Assembly (NCBI GenBank): GCA_019155205.2
Contig: JAHNZQ020003148.1
Span: forward strand, 1,094,544-1,158,543
From: Gracilaria vermiculophylla
Taxonomy: Eukaryota > Rhodophyta > Florideophyceae > Gracilariales > Gracilariaceae
Direction of reading: 5' to 3'
DNA: 64,000 nucleotides
Part shown: piece after piece, positions 10,227 through 20,385 of the stretch
Layout of the letters: each line of letters begins with the position of its first letter
How positions within the stretch are numbered: position 1 is the stretch's first letter
The notes under the pieces: generated by a model
Told to the model about the DNA's origin: nothing
The model's input: the letters and a program-made list of their open reading frames with translations, nothing else
Database searches by the model: none
Program-made: the position numbers and the translations under genes

Positions 10227-11595
10227 TCACACGGCCTCCAGCGCCGACAGCACGTCGCGCACCAGGTCGTGCGTGTCCTCAATGCCGCACGAAAGGCGGA
10301 TGAGGCCGTTGCTGATGCCCAGCCGCCGGCGCTCGTGCAGCGGCTTGTCAAAGTAGCCCATGATGCACACCTGCTCCACCATGGACTCGCAGCCGCCCAT
10401 GCTGGGGCCGATGTACGGCAGCGTGAGCGCGTCCACAAAGCGCCCGGCCGCCTCGAACGTGGCGCGGCTCCACGCGCAGCCGTCGCCCACCAGCTCGAAG
10501 CTCAGCACGCCGCCCGTGCCGTGCGGCAGCACGCGCGCCGCCGTCGCGTAGTCGGCGTGCGTCGGCAGCGACGGCAGGTGCACGGCGCCCACCTTGGCGT
10601 GCGCGCTCAGCGCCGCGCCCACCGCCGCCGCGTTGCGGTTGTGCGCCACCATGCGCACGCCCAGCGTCTTGAGCCCGCGCCCGACCAGGAACGCGGCGTG
10701 CGGGTCGATGACGCCGCCCAGCACGCCGTGCAGCGCGCGCACGCGCGCAATCAGCTCCGCGCGCCCGGCCAGCGCGCCGCACAGCACGTCGTGGTGCCCG
10801 GCCAGGTACTTGGTGCCCGAGTGCAGCACCAGGTCGGCGCCGAGCTCCACCGGCCGCAGGTTCACCGGCGTGGCGAACGTCGAGTCGATCACGCTCAGCA
10901 CGCCCGCCGCGCGGCACATGGCCGCGATGCGCGGCACGTCCACCACGCGCAGCAGCGGGTTGGTGGGCGCCTCCGAGAAGTACAGCTGCGGCCGGTGCAC
11001 GCGCAGCGCGTGCTGCAGCGCCGCCAGGTCGTCCGCCTCCACCACCGTGCGCCCCACGCCCATGTTGGGCAGCACCGTGTCCACAAACTGCCGCGTGCGC
11101 CGGTAGCAGTCCGTGGTGACCACGATGTGGCCGTCGCGCGGCACCAGCGCCAGCAGCATCGTCGTCACCGCGTTCATGCCGCTGGCCGACAGCACGCAGT
11201 CCTCGGCGCGCTCCAGCGACATGAGCTTCTCCTCCACGGCGCGCGTCGTCGGGTTGCCGTAGCGGCCGTACTCGAACGACTCATACGTGCCGCAGTTGTA
11301 CTGGATGCAGTCGGCCGTGGAGCGGAACGCGAACGTGGCCGTCTGCGCGATGGGCATCTGCACCGCGTCCAGCAGCGCCCTGGTCTTCTTGCCGCCGCGC
11401 ACGCGCTCGCCGCCGTGCACGGCGCGCGTCTGCGCGCGGCCGTCGCGCACGGCGGCGTGCATGCGCAGCCGCGATTCGCCGTCCACCAGCAGCGAGTCCA
11501 GCTGGTCCAGGGGGTGCGCCGCCTGCGCTGCACCCGCGTCGCCCACGTACGCCGCCACCGTCGCCGCCTCGTCGCCGTCGCCGTCGCCGGCGGCG

Positions 11596-11627
<32 letters not shown>

Positions 11628-11786
11628 CGGCTTGACGCGCGGGTTGGGGTCGCTGAGGGTGGCGCGCGGCACGAAGCGGGGCGCGGCGGTGGGGCGCGCG
11701 CGCGGGGGGGGCATGCCGCGCGTCCAGCCGCGATCGCTGCGCGCCGGGGTGGCGATGAGAAACGAGAAAGCGAATGCGGGCGTCAT
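10227..11786 (-). CDS. CGS: Cystathionine gamma-synthase, plant type
   Basis: This is a 519-residue PLP enzyme of the Cys/Met metabolism family. It joins an activated homoserine ester to cysteine to make cystathionine, the committed step of methionine synthesis, in the plastid of plants and algae. From the ATG at 11786, about 150 residues form a Pro/Ala/Arg-rich leader. The catalytic region contains FEYGRYGNPTT, a Gly-rich SASGMNAVTTM cofactor loop, TTDCYRRTR, the SEAPTNPLLR segment, and the PLP Schiff-base lysine in LHSGTKYLAGHHDV (Lys326). The C-terminal IGPSMGGCESMVEQ and LIRLSCGIED motifs are also typical. No intron is seen. It is head-to-head with TRM61, leaving about 250 bp of shared upstream DNA. 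Composition is extremely GC-rich. The related gamma-lyases and O-acetylhomoserine sulfhydrylases lack the long leader and match less well. Confidence 0.93.
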
Positions 11787-12036
11787 TGCGATCGGTTGCG
11801 CGGCGGCGGAGGCGGTGGGCGAGAATGGGGGAGTGGGCGGCGGCGGAGGGCGAACGGTGATGGAGATTGGGAGCAACGCACACGGCGAAGCTAAAAGGGC
11901 GCGGCGATTTTGCGCACCGCGCGCTGCGCGGTGGCAACGTTGCCAGCCGGTGGCGGCGGCGGAGAGGGCGGCGGCGGCGGCGGAGACGGCGACGGCGGCG
12001 ACGGCGGCGACGGCGGCGAAGGCGGCGGCGCGGGTG
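11787..12036. promoter_or_regulatory. Putative bidirectional promoter between CGS and TRM61
   Basis: The two start codons face away from each other with 250 bp between them. The stretch is GC-rich and lacks a TATA box that I can recognise. An in-frame upstream ATG at 11860 could extend TRM61 by 59 Ala-rich residues, which would shrink the spacer to 73 bp. Confidence 0.5.
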
Positions 12037-13236
12037 ATGGCGATGCTGCGCGCGCGCGATGGGGGCGGCGACGACGAGCGCGGCGACGCGGCGCGCGACG
12101 GCGAGCTGGTGGTGGTGCACGAGCAGTACGCGGCGCTGCGCACGCTGACGCTGCGGCGCGGCGCGTTCGCCGACAACCGCTACGGGCGCTTCGCGCACGA
12201 CGCGCTGCTGGGGCGCGCGCTGGGGCGCGCGTGGCGCTCGGTGCGCTGGGCGCAGCGCGGCGGCTTCGTGCACGCGCTGCGCCCCACGCCGGCGCTCATG
12301 GCGTACGCCATGCGCCACCACACGCAGGTGGTGTACCCGCACGACGCCGCCGTCGTGCGCGCGCTGCTCGCGCTGCGCCCCGGCATGGTCGTGGCCGAGT
12401 GCGGCACCGGCTCCGCCGCCGCCGCGCTCGCCTTCGCCGCCGCCGTCGCCCCCCACGGCCGCGTGCTCTCGTTCGAGTTCCACCGCCAGCGCGCCGCCGC
12501 CGCCACCGCGCTGCTGCGCGCCCTCCGCCTGCACCGCGTCGTCTCCGTGCGCCCCGCCGTCGACGTCGTGCGCCACGGCTTTGCGCACGTCCCCGACGCC
12601 AGCGTCGACGCCGTCTTCCTCGACGTGCCCGCCCCCTTCCTGCTCGTCGCCGAGGCCCGCCGCATCCTGCGCCGCAACGGCGCCCTGTGCGCCTTCTCGC
12701 CCTGCGTCGAGCAGGTGTCGCGCACATGCGCCCGCCTCCGCCGCGAGCCCTTCTACGACATCCGCACCGTCACCGCCCCGCTGCGCACCTGGCACACGCG
12801 CCCGGCCGCCGCCGCCACCGCCGCCACCGCCGCCACCGCCGCCACCGCCACCGCCGCCGCCGCCGCCGCGCGCAAGCGCCCCGCCGCCGCCGCCGCCCCG
12901 CCCGCCACCGCCGACTCCGCGCCGCCCGCCAAGCGCCGCCGTGCCGCCGCCGCCACCGCCGCTGACCCCCCCGCGCAGCCCCTCCACAAACCCCCCGACA
13001 CCCACTCCGCCGAAGCCGATGCGCACGCCGTCGACGCCGACGCCGACGCAGCGCTGCACATAGGGCGCGTGATGCGGCCGCGCGCGGCGCTGCGCAGCCG
13101 GCCGTTCTCGCCCATGAAGGGGCACACCAGCTTCCTCACGTTCGCGCGCCGCGCGGCCGACCGCCGCGCGGCCGCGCCGTCGCCGCCGTCGTCGCCGCCG
13201 CCGCCGTCGCCGACGCGCGGCTGCGCCATGACGTGA
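12037..13236 (+). CDS. TRM61: tRNA (adenine58-N1)-methyltransferase catalytic subunit
   Basis: This 399-residue class I SAM methyltransferase would make m1A58 in tRNA, with initiator Met-tRNA as the classic target in yeast, in complex with the TRM6 subunit in the nucleus. The N-terminus contains a TRM61-like segment ending ALMAYAMRHHTQVVYPHD. SAM motif I is ECGTGSAAAA (about 121-130), followed by the acidic strand LSFEF (about 144-148), DAVFLDVPAPF (about 191-201) and the strongly TRM61-like FSPCVEQVSRTC (about 220-231). The C-terminal 140 residues are an Ala/Pro-rich low-complexity insert with basic clusters (RKRP, AKRRR) that could act as nuclear localisation signals, then a short conserved-looking tail (SFLTFARR). 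The start is uncertain: ATG at 12037, 12043 or 11860. Confidence 0.88.
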   Translation: MAMLRARDGGGDDERGDAARDGELVVVHEQYAALRTLTLRRGAFADNRYGRFAHDALLGRALGRAWRSVRWAQRGGFVHALRPTPALMAYAMRHHTQVVYPHDAAVVRALLALRPGMVVAECGTGSAAAALAFAAAVAPHGRVLSFEFHRQRAAAATALLRALRLHRVVSVRPAVDVVRHGFAHVPDASVDAVFLDVPAPFLLVAEARRILRRNGALCAFSPCVEQVSRTCARLRREPFYDIRTVTAPLRTWHTRPAAAATAATAATAATATAAAAAARKRPAAAAAPPATADSAPPAKRRRAAAATAADPPAQPLHKPPDTHSAEADAHAVDADADAALHIGRVMRPRAALRSRPFSPMKGHTSFLTFARRAADRRAAAPSPPSSPPPPSPTRGCAMT

Positions 13237-13477
13237 GCGCGCCGCGCCTTGCGCAAGCGCTGCGCTGATTTATGCGCCTCCTGCGCCTAGTCATATGAAG
13301 GCCGCTTTTTGAGCGCTTTTGCCGTTGTTTGCAAGTCTATACAGCCCCCCCCGCTCTGCGCTGCGCGTGCGCACGCCACACCCCCCCCCCCCCTCCCTTC
13401 CCACACGCCGCTCGCGCCCTCCGCCCGCGCTAGCGCTCCGCCAATTGAGCTTCCCCCCCCCCCCCCCCCCCTCCGCC
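13237..13477. other. Intergenic, C-rich leader of the poly-Q gene
   Basis: This is a 241-bp spacer between two plus-strand genes. It contains long poly-C runs (about 13380-13394 and 13452-13471), the second ending only a few bases before the ATG at 13478, so a translated mRNA would have a C-rich leader. I see no other feature. Confidence 0.6.
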
Positions 13478-14893
13478 ATGTTGCCCCCAATGTCGCCGCC
13501 CGCCGCCGCCCCCACCTCCGCCGCCGCTACTACCGCCTCCGCCTTCTCCGCCGCAACCACCCCCGCCACCGCCACCGCCACCGCCACCTCCACCGCCACC
13601 TCCACCGCCCACACCACCGCCGACCCCGCCAGCCCCGCAAACACCTCCACCGCCACCTCCACCACCAACAACGACAACATCAAAATCAACCACAGCCGCA
13701 ACGGTACCTTCAGCAGCAGCAGCAGCAGGCACAGCTCCTCCCCCTCCCCCTCCCACTCCCCCGCCCCCACCGCCTTCAAGCACACTCCTCCCGATCACAA
13801 GCGCATCACCATCTGGAACCGCGTGCAGGGCCGCAAAATCGCCGGCAACGCCGCCCCGCTCGCCAAGAACCTCGACGACTACCTGCGGAAACACCCCCAC
13901 TGCGAGCGCTACAATGGCCAGGATCGCGCCACCCGCTACACCCAGCACCGCCGCATCCTCCCCGTCGGCGCCAACGTCCCGCACCCGCGAGCGCCCCCGC
14001 CCCACATGGTCCTCCCCATGCAGACCGTCCTCCCGCTCCCGCTGCAGGGCTACCCCTCCACCAACCCCCTGCACCTCCCGCTGCACCTCGTGTCCTACCC
14101 CATGCCGCTGGACCCTGCCAACGTCCAACTCTACAACCCGCAGCAGCGCCCCGCCTACTTTGTCCCGCACTATCCCGTCCCCGCCGATCCCGCCCAACAC
14201 CACCCCCACCCCCAATCCCACTCCTCCAACAAGCGTCTCAATCACCCGCCCGCGCTCGCTGCCACCCCGTTCGCCGTCCCCGCCGCCGATCAACCCGCCC
14301 CGCTCCACCCCAAGCTCGCGCGCCACGCCGCCGAGTCCACGGTTGCCAACGCCCTTGCCAATGCCAACGCCCAGATGCGCGCCCACGCCAACTGCACCGT
14401 GCCCACGTCGCACCCGCGCCTCTCCGCGTCCACCACCACCTGCTCATCATCCGTCTGCTCCACCGCGGCCGTAGCCGCCGCCGCCGCCGCTGCCGCTGCC
14501 GCTGCCGCCGCCGCCGCTGGACCCGCTGCCCGCACCGCCGCCTCCTCCGCCGCCTCCTCCCCGCCCTGTGCCGCCCCAAAACAGCCGCTGGACACGCTCG
14601 ATGTCCAACTTTCCCCCGCGCAGCTCTTCAAGGACATGAAGGACATGATGCAGAAAAAGGCCCAGCAGGCGTCGTCGCGCCCGCAGCACGCTCAGCTCAA
14701 CGGCGCTTCCGCCGCCGCGTCTGTGCAAATGCCCATCGCCAACATGCCGTCGTTGTTGCCGCCGTCGCATCAAATGCCGCCTGTCACCAACCCGCTGCAG
14801 CACATGCTTCATCGCAATGCCATGCAGCAGCAGCAGCAGCAGCAGCAGCGGCAGCAGCAGCAGCAGCAGCAACAGCACAAGCAGCAGCAGCAC

Positions 14894-14955
<62 letters not shown>

Positions 14956-14981
14956 CAAGCAGCAGCAGCAGCAGCAGCACA

Positions 14982-15033
<52 letters not shown>

Positions 15034-15210
15034 GCAACAACAACAGCCGCAGGAGAACGCGCGGCTTGAGCCGCGCGTTTCCACGTCGGCTTCTGTCGCT
15101 TTTGGGCAGGCTTCGCAGTCTTCCTCCCTGACCGCGTTTGATGTGGATCTGGCCACCTTTCAACTCGCCGGCACTCGCATCGATGAGCCGCGTTCGCCTC
15201 GCAGCGCGCC

Positions 15211-15246
<36 letters not shown>

Positions 15247-16093
15247 CCCGCGTGCGTTGCATGTGTCGCTTGTTGCGTCCCCGTCGCAAGACATTTTGCC
15301 GTCCAGTATGACGCTGTCCGATTCGCTTTCGCAAGCGCTGGACCTCAACACTACGCAGCTGTCGTCCGACGCGGCCAAGAACGAGCGCAAGCAACTGGCC
15401 GACGACATTGACAAGGTGCTCAACAGCGCCGGCATGTCGGTGGGCCTGTCGAATCCATGTACCATATCGCCCAGCACGGCCAACCACTTGTTTGACGCCT
15501 CTTGCCGCTGGAATAACGACAGGAATCCGGCGTCGGTCAGTCGCTCCCTCAGCTTTATGCTCAAGAACAACGCACCGTTCGCGTCGCGGGAGAACTCGAT
15601 GGACTTTCGCAAGGGCGACTTTGGCGCTAAGCGCGAAATGTCCATGGACATGATCCGCAGGGACATTTCGATGGACTTGCTGTCGGCGAGGCGCATTGGG
15701 TCGCAGGAGCGCATCGGCGGCGAGCTTGTGCGAGACATGAGCATTGACTTCTTTGGAGGCTCACTGCGCAACGCCAACCGCGACTTCAGCATGGAGATGC
15801 AGTTTCCGACCGACTACAACGGCGCGCAATCGGGCGCCGTGTTCGAGCTAGGCTCCTTGGCCGATGACGCTGTGTTTGGCCAGCCGTTGCAAAGTTTGCC
15901 TGCCCCGTCCAAGTCGGAGCACAACGGTGCTGCGACTGAAGGACGTGACAGCAGATTCCCGAGGTCCAAGATTGGAATGTCTCAGGATGACCTCATGGTG
16001 CACGTGCTGGCCAACCAGGGCGTCCACCAGCAATTCCGACGTACCGTGAACGGAAGCGTGGAAGATCTGCGCGAACTCAAAATGCCCTTCTAG
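13478..16093 (+). CDS. 871-residue poly-Q, low-complexity protein, probably regulatory
   Basis: The frame opens at the ATG at 13478 without an intron. Residues 1-105 are Ala/Thr/Ser/Pro-rich. Residues about 109-145 form an ordered motif rich in charge ([11 protein letters not shown]...GNAAP...[15 protein letters not shown]) that looks like a short conserved module. A Pro/Ala-rich stretch follows, then a segment near residue 385 ([18 protein letters not shown]). A CAG-encoded poly-Gln tract with scattered His-Lys pairs spans about 450-523, and an 11-Gln tract lies near 579. The C-terminal 170 residues are soluble and Ser-rich, with five copies of an R-D/E-x-S-M/I-D/E motif (about 704-773). Poly-Q plus Ser motifs suggest a transcriptional or RNA-associated regulator, but I do not recognise the family. 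Confidence 0.78.
14825..15047 (+). repeat. CAG repeat encoding interrupted poly-glutamine
   Basis: Nearly pure CAG codons are broken by CAC-AAG (His-Lys) pairs, single CGG (Arg) codons and rare CAA codons. The near-uniform CAG usage means that the tract is prone to length change. A second pure tract of 11 CAG codons lies at 15212-15244. Confidence 0.95.
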
Positions 16094-16315
16094 TAATCTG
16101 TACAGTCACAGGCGCACAAACACAACAGTTTGCCTGCCGTTCCCTGACGACCCGTCACTTCCCCCTTCCTCCCTCCCGTTCCAGCTACGCTTGTGTATAT
16201 TCATTCATTCCTGTAAAGAAACTCTTTTCTGTTGTTGCATAACTCGCTTGTTCTTCGATTTGCACTCACAAGTGTTGTCATGTGTAAGCTGTTGTACTTT
16301 ATTATTCATCGTCTT
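16094..16315. other. Convergent intergenic spacer
   Basis: A 222-bp spacer between two genes pointing toward each other, so it should hold both 3' ends. It is pyrimidine-rich and contains TGTAAAG and TTATTATTC stretches that could serve polyadenylation. No gene is seen. Confidence 0.5.
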
Positions 16316-17122
16316 TTATACAACCTGATCTATGTCATCTACTAGCGCGCTGTGTACGGAGAGCTGCTTCTTCCTGGAAAGCAATACCATCGAGAACGGC
16401 ACGTCTCGTGTGAGAGCCAGCTGCGCCATATGAATCACGTACAGACAAGTCGGCGCGTTTCCAAACAGTGTGAATGAAATGATCCACAGCGTAGTGATGC
16501 AGTTCAGTTCGCCCTCGCGAACGATCACAAACATCACCGTAAACAAAAGGCCGGTTAGGTTGTCAATGAACAGGAACCCCGCCCACTTCACCGTCCTCAG
16601 AATGACGTATCCCTCTCGCAGACTTTCAAGCTTCGATGCCCAGAAGCAAACCGCCGCAAACCCCAGCAACAGCCCGAAGAACACGCTGCCGATCACCTTG
16701 CTTTGCTTTGCACTCCCTTCTGAGCGCATGTTCAACGGGCCGCTGCTGCCCTCCGTCGTGTAAGGTAGGAGCCCCAGAGTGACGTCGCGCGCTCTGAAGA
16801 TCAGAAACGCGACATACCACAACAGGGCAAAATTGCCAACAAACGGAAACACCACCGCGAAAAGCTTGTTGGACAGACAGAACACCGAAGACCCGTCGCG
16901 AAGGTAGACATACAGCGCTGCGAAACAGGCACCGACAATGTAGTCAGCCAGAGCCGACAGCGCCCATGGTGAGTTAGCAATCCCCGAGAACCCCTCCGCC
17001 AAAGAACTGACCCGCAGCGTGTCGAGCAGCGAAACAAACAGCGCCGCCCCGACGGCGCCCAGAAACGCAGCCACAATGTATGCTTGCGTTGCCCTGGCAT
17101 TGGTGACTCGAGCGGGGTCCAT
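16316..17122 (-). CDS. Six-helix membrane protein with internal duplication (DUF1475-like)
   Basis: This encodes 268 residues from the ATG at 17122. Six hydrophobic segments are visible in two sets of three. The two halves resemble each other: LADYIVGACFAALYVYLRDG and FIDNLTGLLFTVMFVIVREG occupy equivalent positions, each followed about 20 residues later by VGNFALLWYVAFLI or FGNAPTCLYVIHMA. This layout resembles what I recall of the plant and algal DUF1475 family of unknown function; that assignment is from memory and tentative. The frame is open upstream of the ATG for 57 codons without another ATG, so a short upstream exon is possible. The gene ends with TAA and converges on the poly-Q gene. 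Composition is much less GC-rich than that of its left neighbours. Confidence 0.75.
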   Translation of the reverse strand: MDPARVTNARATQAYIVAAFLGAVGAALFVSLLDTLRVSSLAEGFSGIANSPWALSALADYIVGACFAALYVYLRDGSSVFCLSNKLFAVVFPFVGNFALLWYVAFLIFRARDVTLGLLPYTTEGSSGPLNMRSEGSAKQSKVIGSVFFGLLLGFAAVCFWASKLESLREGYVILRTVKWAGFLFIDNLTGLLFTVMFVIVREGELNCITTLWIISFTLFGNAPTCLYVIHMAQLALTRDVPFSMVLLSRKKQLSVHSALVDDIDQVV

Positions 17123-17792
17123 GCTGATAGTGTTTCGCGTAGCGGCTTTCGGATTCGACTCTGCAATGGTGCTCAAGGCTCTCCTACAAGGCCGGCATCC
17201 CTCGTCCGAGAAACTCTTTCCGTGTATGCGATTTTCGCTTTGGGCAAAACGCCGTGTTCTCAGCAGAGAAGTGAGCTTTTCCGCCGGTTTCACGCATTGG
17301 AAGAACTCGTCTCGGGCACGGACTTTAATTTGGGACGCAAAAGAACGTGGTGATCAAAACCGAATGCAATCAGGCCGCAATGGAACACAGTGCTCGTATA
17401 AATCACAGGAGGCTTTTGGACTCATTTACAAACATGTACCCTTGGTACCTCTCGATAGATGGACCGAGAGATCTTTGAAAGGATTCGTCCGCAACAAGCT
17501 CAGAGCTGTGCGACATCAGCTGTTCTCGTAAACGTCAATGCCCATTTTTCCCAGATTTATCACGTTTGCTCTGTGTTCTGACTTCTTTATCCGAAAAACT
17601 TGAATTGTACCGCAAAGGTTAAACAAACCCCCCGTAACCATCATGGAGAAGTTCAAGGAATATTGTGATATACAAGGTATAATATGACAACAAAAACGAG
17701 GCCCTGATCAGGAAACCATAGTTCCAATCACACCTTACGACACGAACCCATGCACAGTCAGGATCATCTGTGAGGTGAACATGCCGCTGAAA
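17123..17792. other. Intergenic region between two minus-strand genes
   Basis: It lies upstream of the membrane-protein gene and downstream of the kinase gene. A plus-strand frame of 170 codons (17019-17531) overlaps the membrane-protein gene in antisense and has no recognisable domain, so I do not call it. Nothing else is seen. Confidence 0.5.
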
Positions 17793-20172
17793 TCAGAGCT
17801 GAATTCTATTTTCCTCACTGACAACAACCGCGGACCTCTGCGACAGTTTCTTGGCCGCTTTTTGCTCCTTGGCGTCTACCATTTTCATGATTGCCACGGC
17901 GGGCGGGAATCCCTTTTCCAAGAGTCCATACCACGCTGGATCGATATGCGTGTGCGCAAACGCCTTGAACTTTGTCTTGATGTCCCCGGAGCTCATGAGC
18001 AATTGCCTCTTGATAAATTCTTTCGCCTTCTTCTCGCTGTCATGCACATTCAAGCTGAACTTGCCTTGCACAAAACTTCGAATCTGTGCCTCCTCGTATC
18101 CAGCCTGGCTAAACATCATAACAAACGATCGAATAATCGCAGGAGTTTCCGTTCGCAGAGCAAGGAAAGCATCGATACACATGTTCACAAACGTATCCCA
18201 AATCTTGATTTCTTTGAAAACGGCCTCCATCTGCGGCGCAATCGCAATGGGTGGTCCATCGATAGGTGGACTAGTACCCATGAGGAAGCCGAAGTCAATG
18301 TGTAAAACATATTGATTATCTTTCACTAATACGTTGTCAAAATGCCTATCTCTTCCACTGGATCAGATTAAAAAAAGTTTGTAAGCAAAAAAAAGTTAGT
18401 CATTGCAATAACCGTGAATTAAAATAGCTTTGATCGATGTTCTTCACTTACCCGCATATGTAGGCCCCAATGTATGATCCAACTGTCGATCGAAGAATGT
18501 CCTCAACTCTACTTGGGTCCGAACCGAATCGATTCTTCCAGTTTACCCAATCGAAGTCCTTCAGTGGCACCAGTCCAGTCATAGCTTCCATGAAGCCCTG
18601 AGTCGGGTTTGTCGGGAAAACCTCGTAGCAAAAACTGTATGGTGGATTGGCGTACTTGGGTTTAATGAGCGGTGACGTCTCCCAAATATGGTTGAAAACT
18701 TGAAACATGACTTGCACACCAAGGTCCTGCATGAGGTTGTCGCCCTCTTTGATCAATATTCCTGGAGGCAGCACGACATGCTGGTCATCTTGATCTAGAT
18801 CAGCGTTCTCCATGGGAACCCTGAGCTCGACGATCATAGGGCGGGCAATACTCGAAAAGACCTTGCGCACAACAACAGAGCCAACGACTGAACTGTCCTG
18901 ACGAATGTCGTTGATCTCCAATGTTGAAATTGCGGACCTGGGCGCGTACACGTCACTCGCGAAATCTAGAGATGAGGAACCGAAACTTGCTGACGATGCG
19001 TTATCGCTCGCAATACCATCTTCTGGAAGCAGCTTGGAGAAGTCAAGGTTGGCGCGCGCGTTCAAGCCGCCGCAGTACAGTGGATGGGTGATGGCGCGGT
19101 ATCCATAGCGATAGCCCTTTTCCACATCACGAACATATGCGGTGCTGGTCCAAAACTCGAAACTTTGCAAGTCAACCATATCCATCGGGAGTTGCACCTC
19201 TATCTGTTTGATGGCCACCGGCTGGCTGGCAAAGTCGTCCCAACATGTAATGATCTTGCCTGTGTTGGTTTTCACGCAGCAGTGACGAGCATCCTCACGC
19301 TGCAAGGCCATGCGACACTGGTATATTCGCTTCTTGGAGTCGGAAAACTTTGAGGAGTGACCGCCAATCTTGTTGATGAGCCCGAGGTCGAGAATGCGTT
19401 GGGCCAATTCGACAGCATCACTTCTGGACCTGAAATTAGCTCGCTCCATGATACCGTCCACTAGCTCGGTGCCGAAGAAAGCGCCGCGGAACGGACGCAT
19501 GAACCAATTGATGGTGCGAATGTGAATGCCGTGTTCCGGGTGCAGCAAGCGTCGCACTGCGAAGGTGACGAGGGTCTTCTTGTCGTCCAACCAGCCCTCA
19601 ACTTGCTTGCTGTCCGAGAGACGGAACGAAGCGGAATCCATGGGCGACAAACTATTGGAAGGGGATGTGGTGGCCGACATCTCTTGCGCGTACTCGTCGA
19701 GCGCATGCCTGGCGGACTGGTAACAATCTCGGCGGTGAACGAGCTTGACGTGCCACTGATGGGCAAAGGCGGGGTTCTGAATGAGTAGCAAAAAGCGCAT
19801 CTTGATGCCACGACAGGCGGCCACGCGCATGCGCAGAACAGAAACGAGTTTTATGAAGTTGCCGCGATGGGTGGGAGCATGGCCAATGCGGTGTATTGCA
19901 GCCAATATGAGCGGGAGGAGACGGAAAATGGCGACGTTGTTGGCGGCGAGCAGTGCTTGGTGGGTGAGGCTGTCCTCCAGGTCCGGAGCTAAAAGCAGGT
20001 TTAGCAAGTGAGCCGGGTCAAGCTCAAAATTATTAAACGAAGACCTGGCCATCAAGGCGCATGATAAGCGCTTGAGCTGGCGCCTGTCGCTCTCGGAAGA
20101 GTCTTCCGACAGCGTGGTTGTGGAGGGCATGGATTGAAGAGTAGGGGCGGCGCGCTGTTGGTCCTGTGTCAT
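17793..20172 (-). CDS. DEP-domain phosphoinositide 3/4-kinase, two exons
   Basis: Exon 1 is 20172-18452 and exon 2 is 18357-17793; the joined frame is 761 residues. The first 200 residues are helical and unassigned. A DEP domain (about 200-288) is marked by the FRGAFFGTELVDGIM...SRSDAVELAQRILDLGLI...DSKKRIYQC pattern. The PI3/4-kinase domain spans about 430-720: GDNLMQDLGVQ is the phosphate-anchoring helix motif, GGRDRHFDNV the catalytic loop (formed across the splice junction) and HIDFGFLMG the metal-binding activation segment. The C-terminal helices (SFVMMFSQAGYEEAQIRSFVQ) fit the family. It would phosphorylate inositol lipids at membranes, with the DEP domain helping membrane or G-protein attachment. 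No ATG occurs upstream in frame before the open frame ends. The PI3K versus PI4K subclass is not resolved. Confidence 0.9.
18358..18451 (-). other. 94-bp spliceosomal intron in the kinase gene
   Basis: The intron begins GTAAGTG (18451 downward) and ends CAG (18358). A CTAAC branch-point match (18399-18395) is followed by a T tract. Splicing restores the frame exactly within the catalytic loop, ...TGC GG|T GGA AGA GAT AGG CAT..., reading CGGRDRH. This is the only intron I can support in the window. Confidence 0.92.
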
Positions 20173-20385
20173 GGTTAAGGACGCAGACAAACAGAGCGCA
20201 AGGTGCGCAAGGGGTGCACAAGAAGGTGGGAGGTCGAGAGAGGAGGGTTGCGGAATCGGGAGGAGGGCTGGCAAGAGAACGAATGGGGAGGTGCGTTAAG
20301 GCATATACGACGGTATCGTGAGGTGGTGGCAAACAAGGACGATGGCGGCGGTGGAGAAATGGCGTGCAGCGAGTGTACACGGTGT

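Noticed and set aside
9333..11894. Very long plus-strand open frame of 853 codons
   Set aside because: It lies antisense to the thioredoxin-like gene and to cystathionine gamma-synthase, both supported by conserved motifs. Its translation is Arg/Ala/His low complexity, as expected from the antisense of GC-rich codons.
11281..13125. Long minus-strand frame of 614 codons opposite TRM61
   Set aside because: It is Gly/Arg-rich shadow sequence; TRM61 on the plus strand has clear family motifs.
13309..15069. Alternative plus-strand frame of 586 codons over the poly-Q gene
   Set aside because: It is Arg/Pro/His-rich with poly-Ala from the CAG repeat read in another frame. It lacks the ordered segments and the C-terminal motifs found in the 13478-16093 frame.
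17019..17531. 170-codon plus-strand frame
   Set aside because: It overlaps the membrane-protein gene in antisense, starts with no convincing context and shows no domain.
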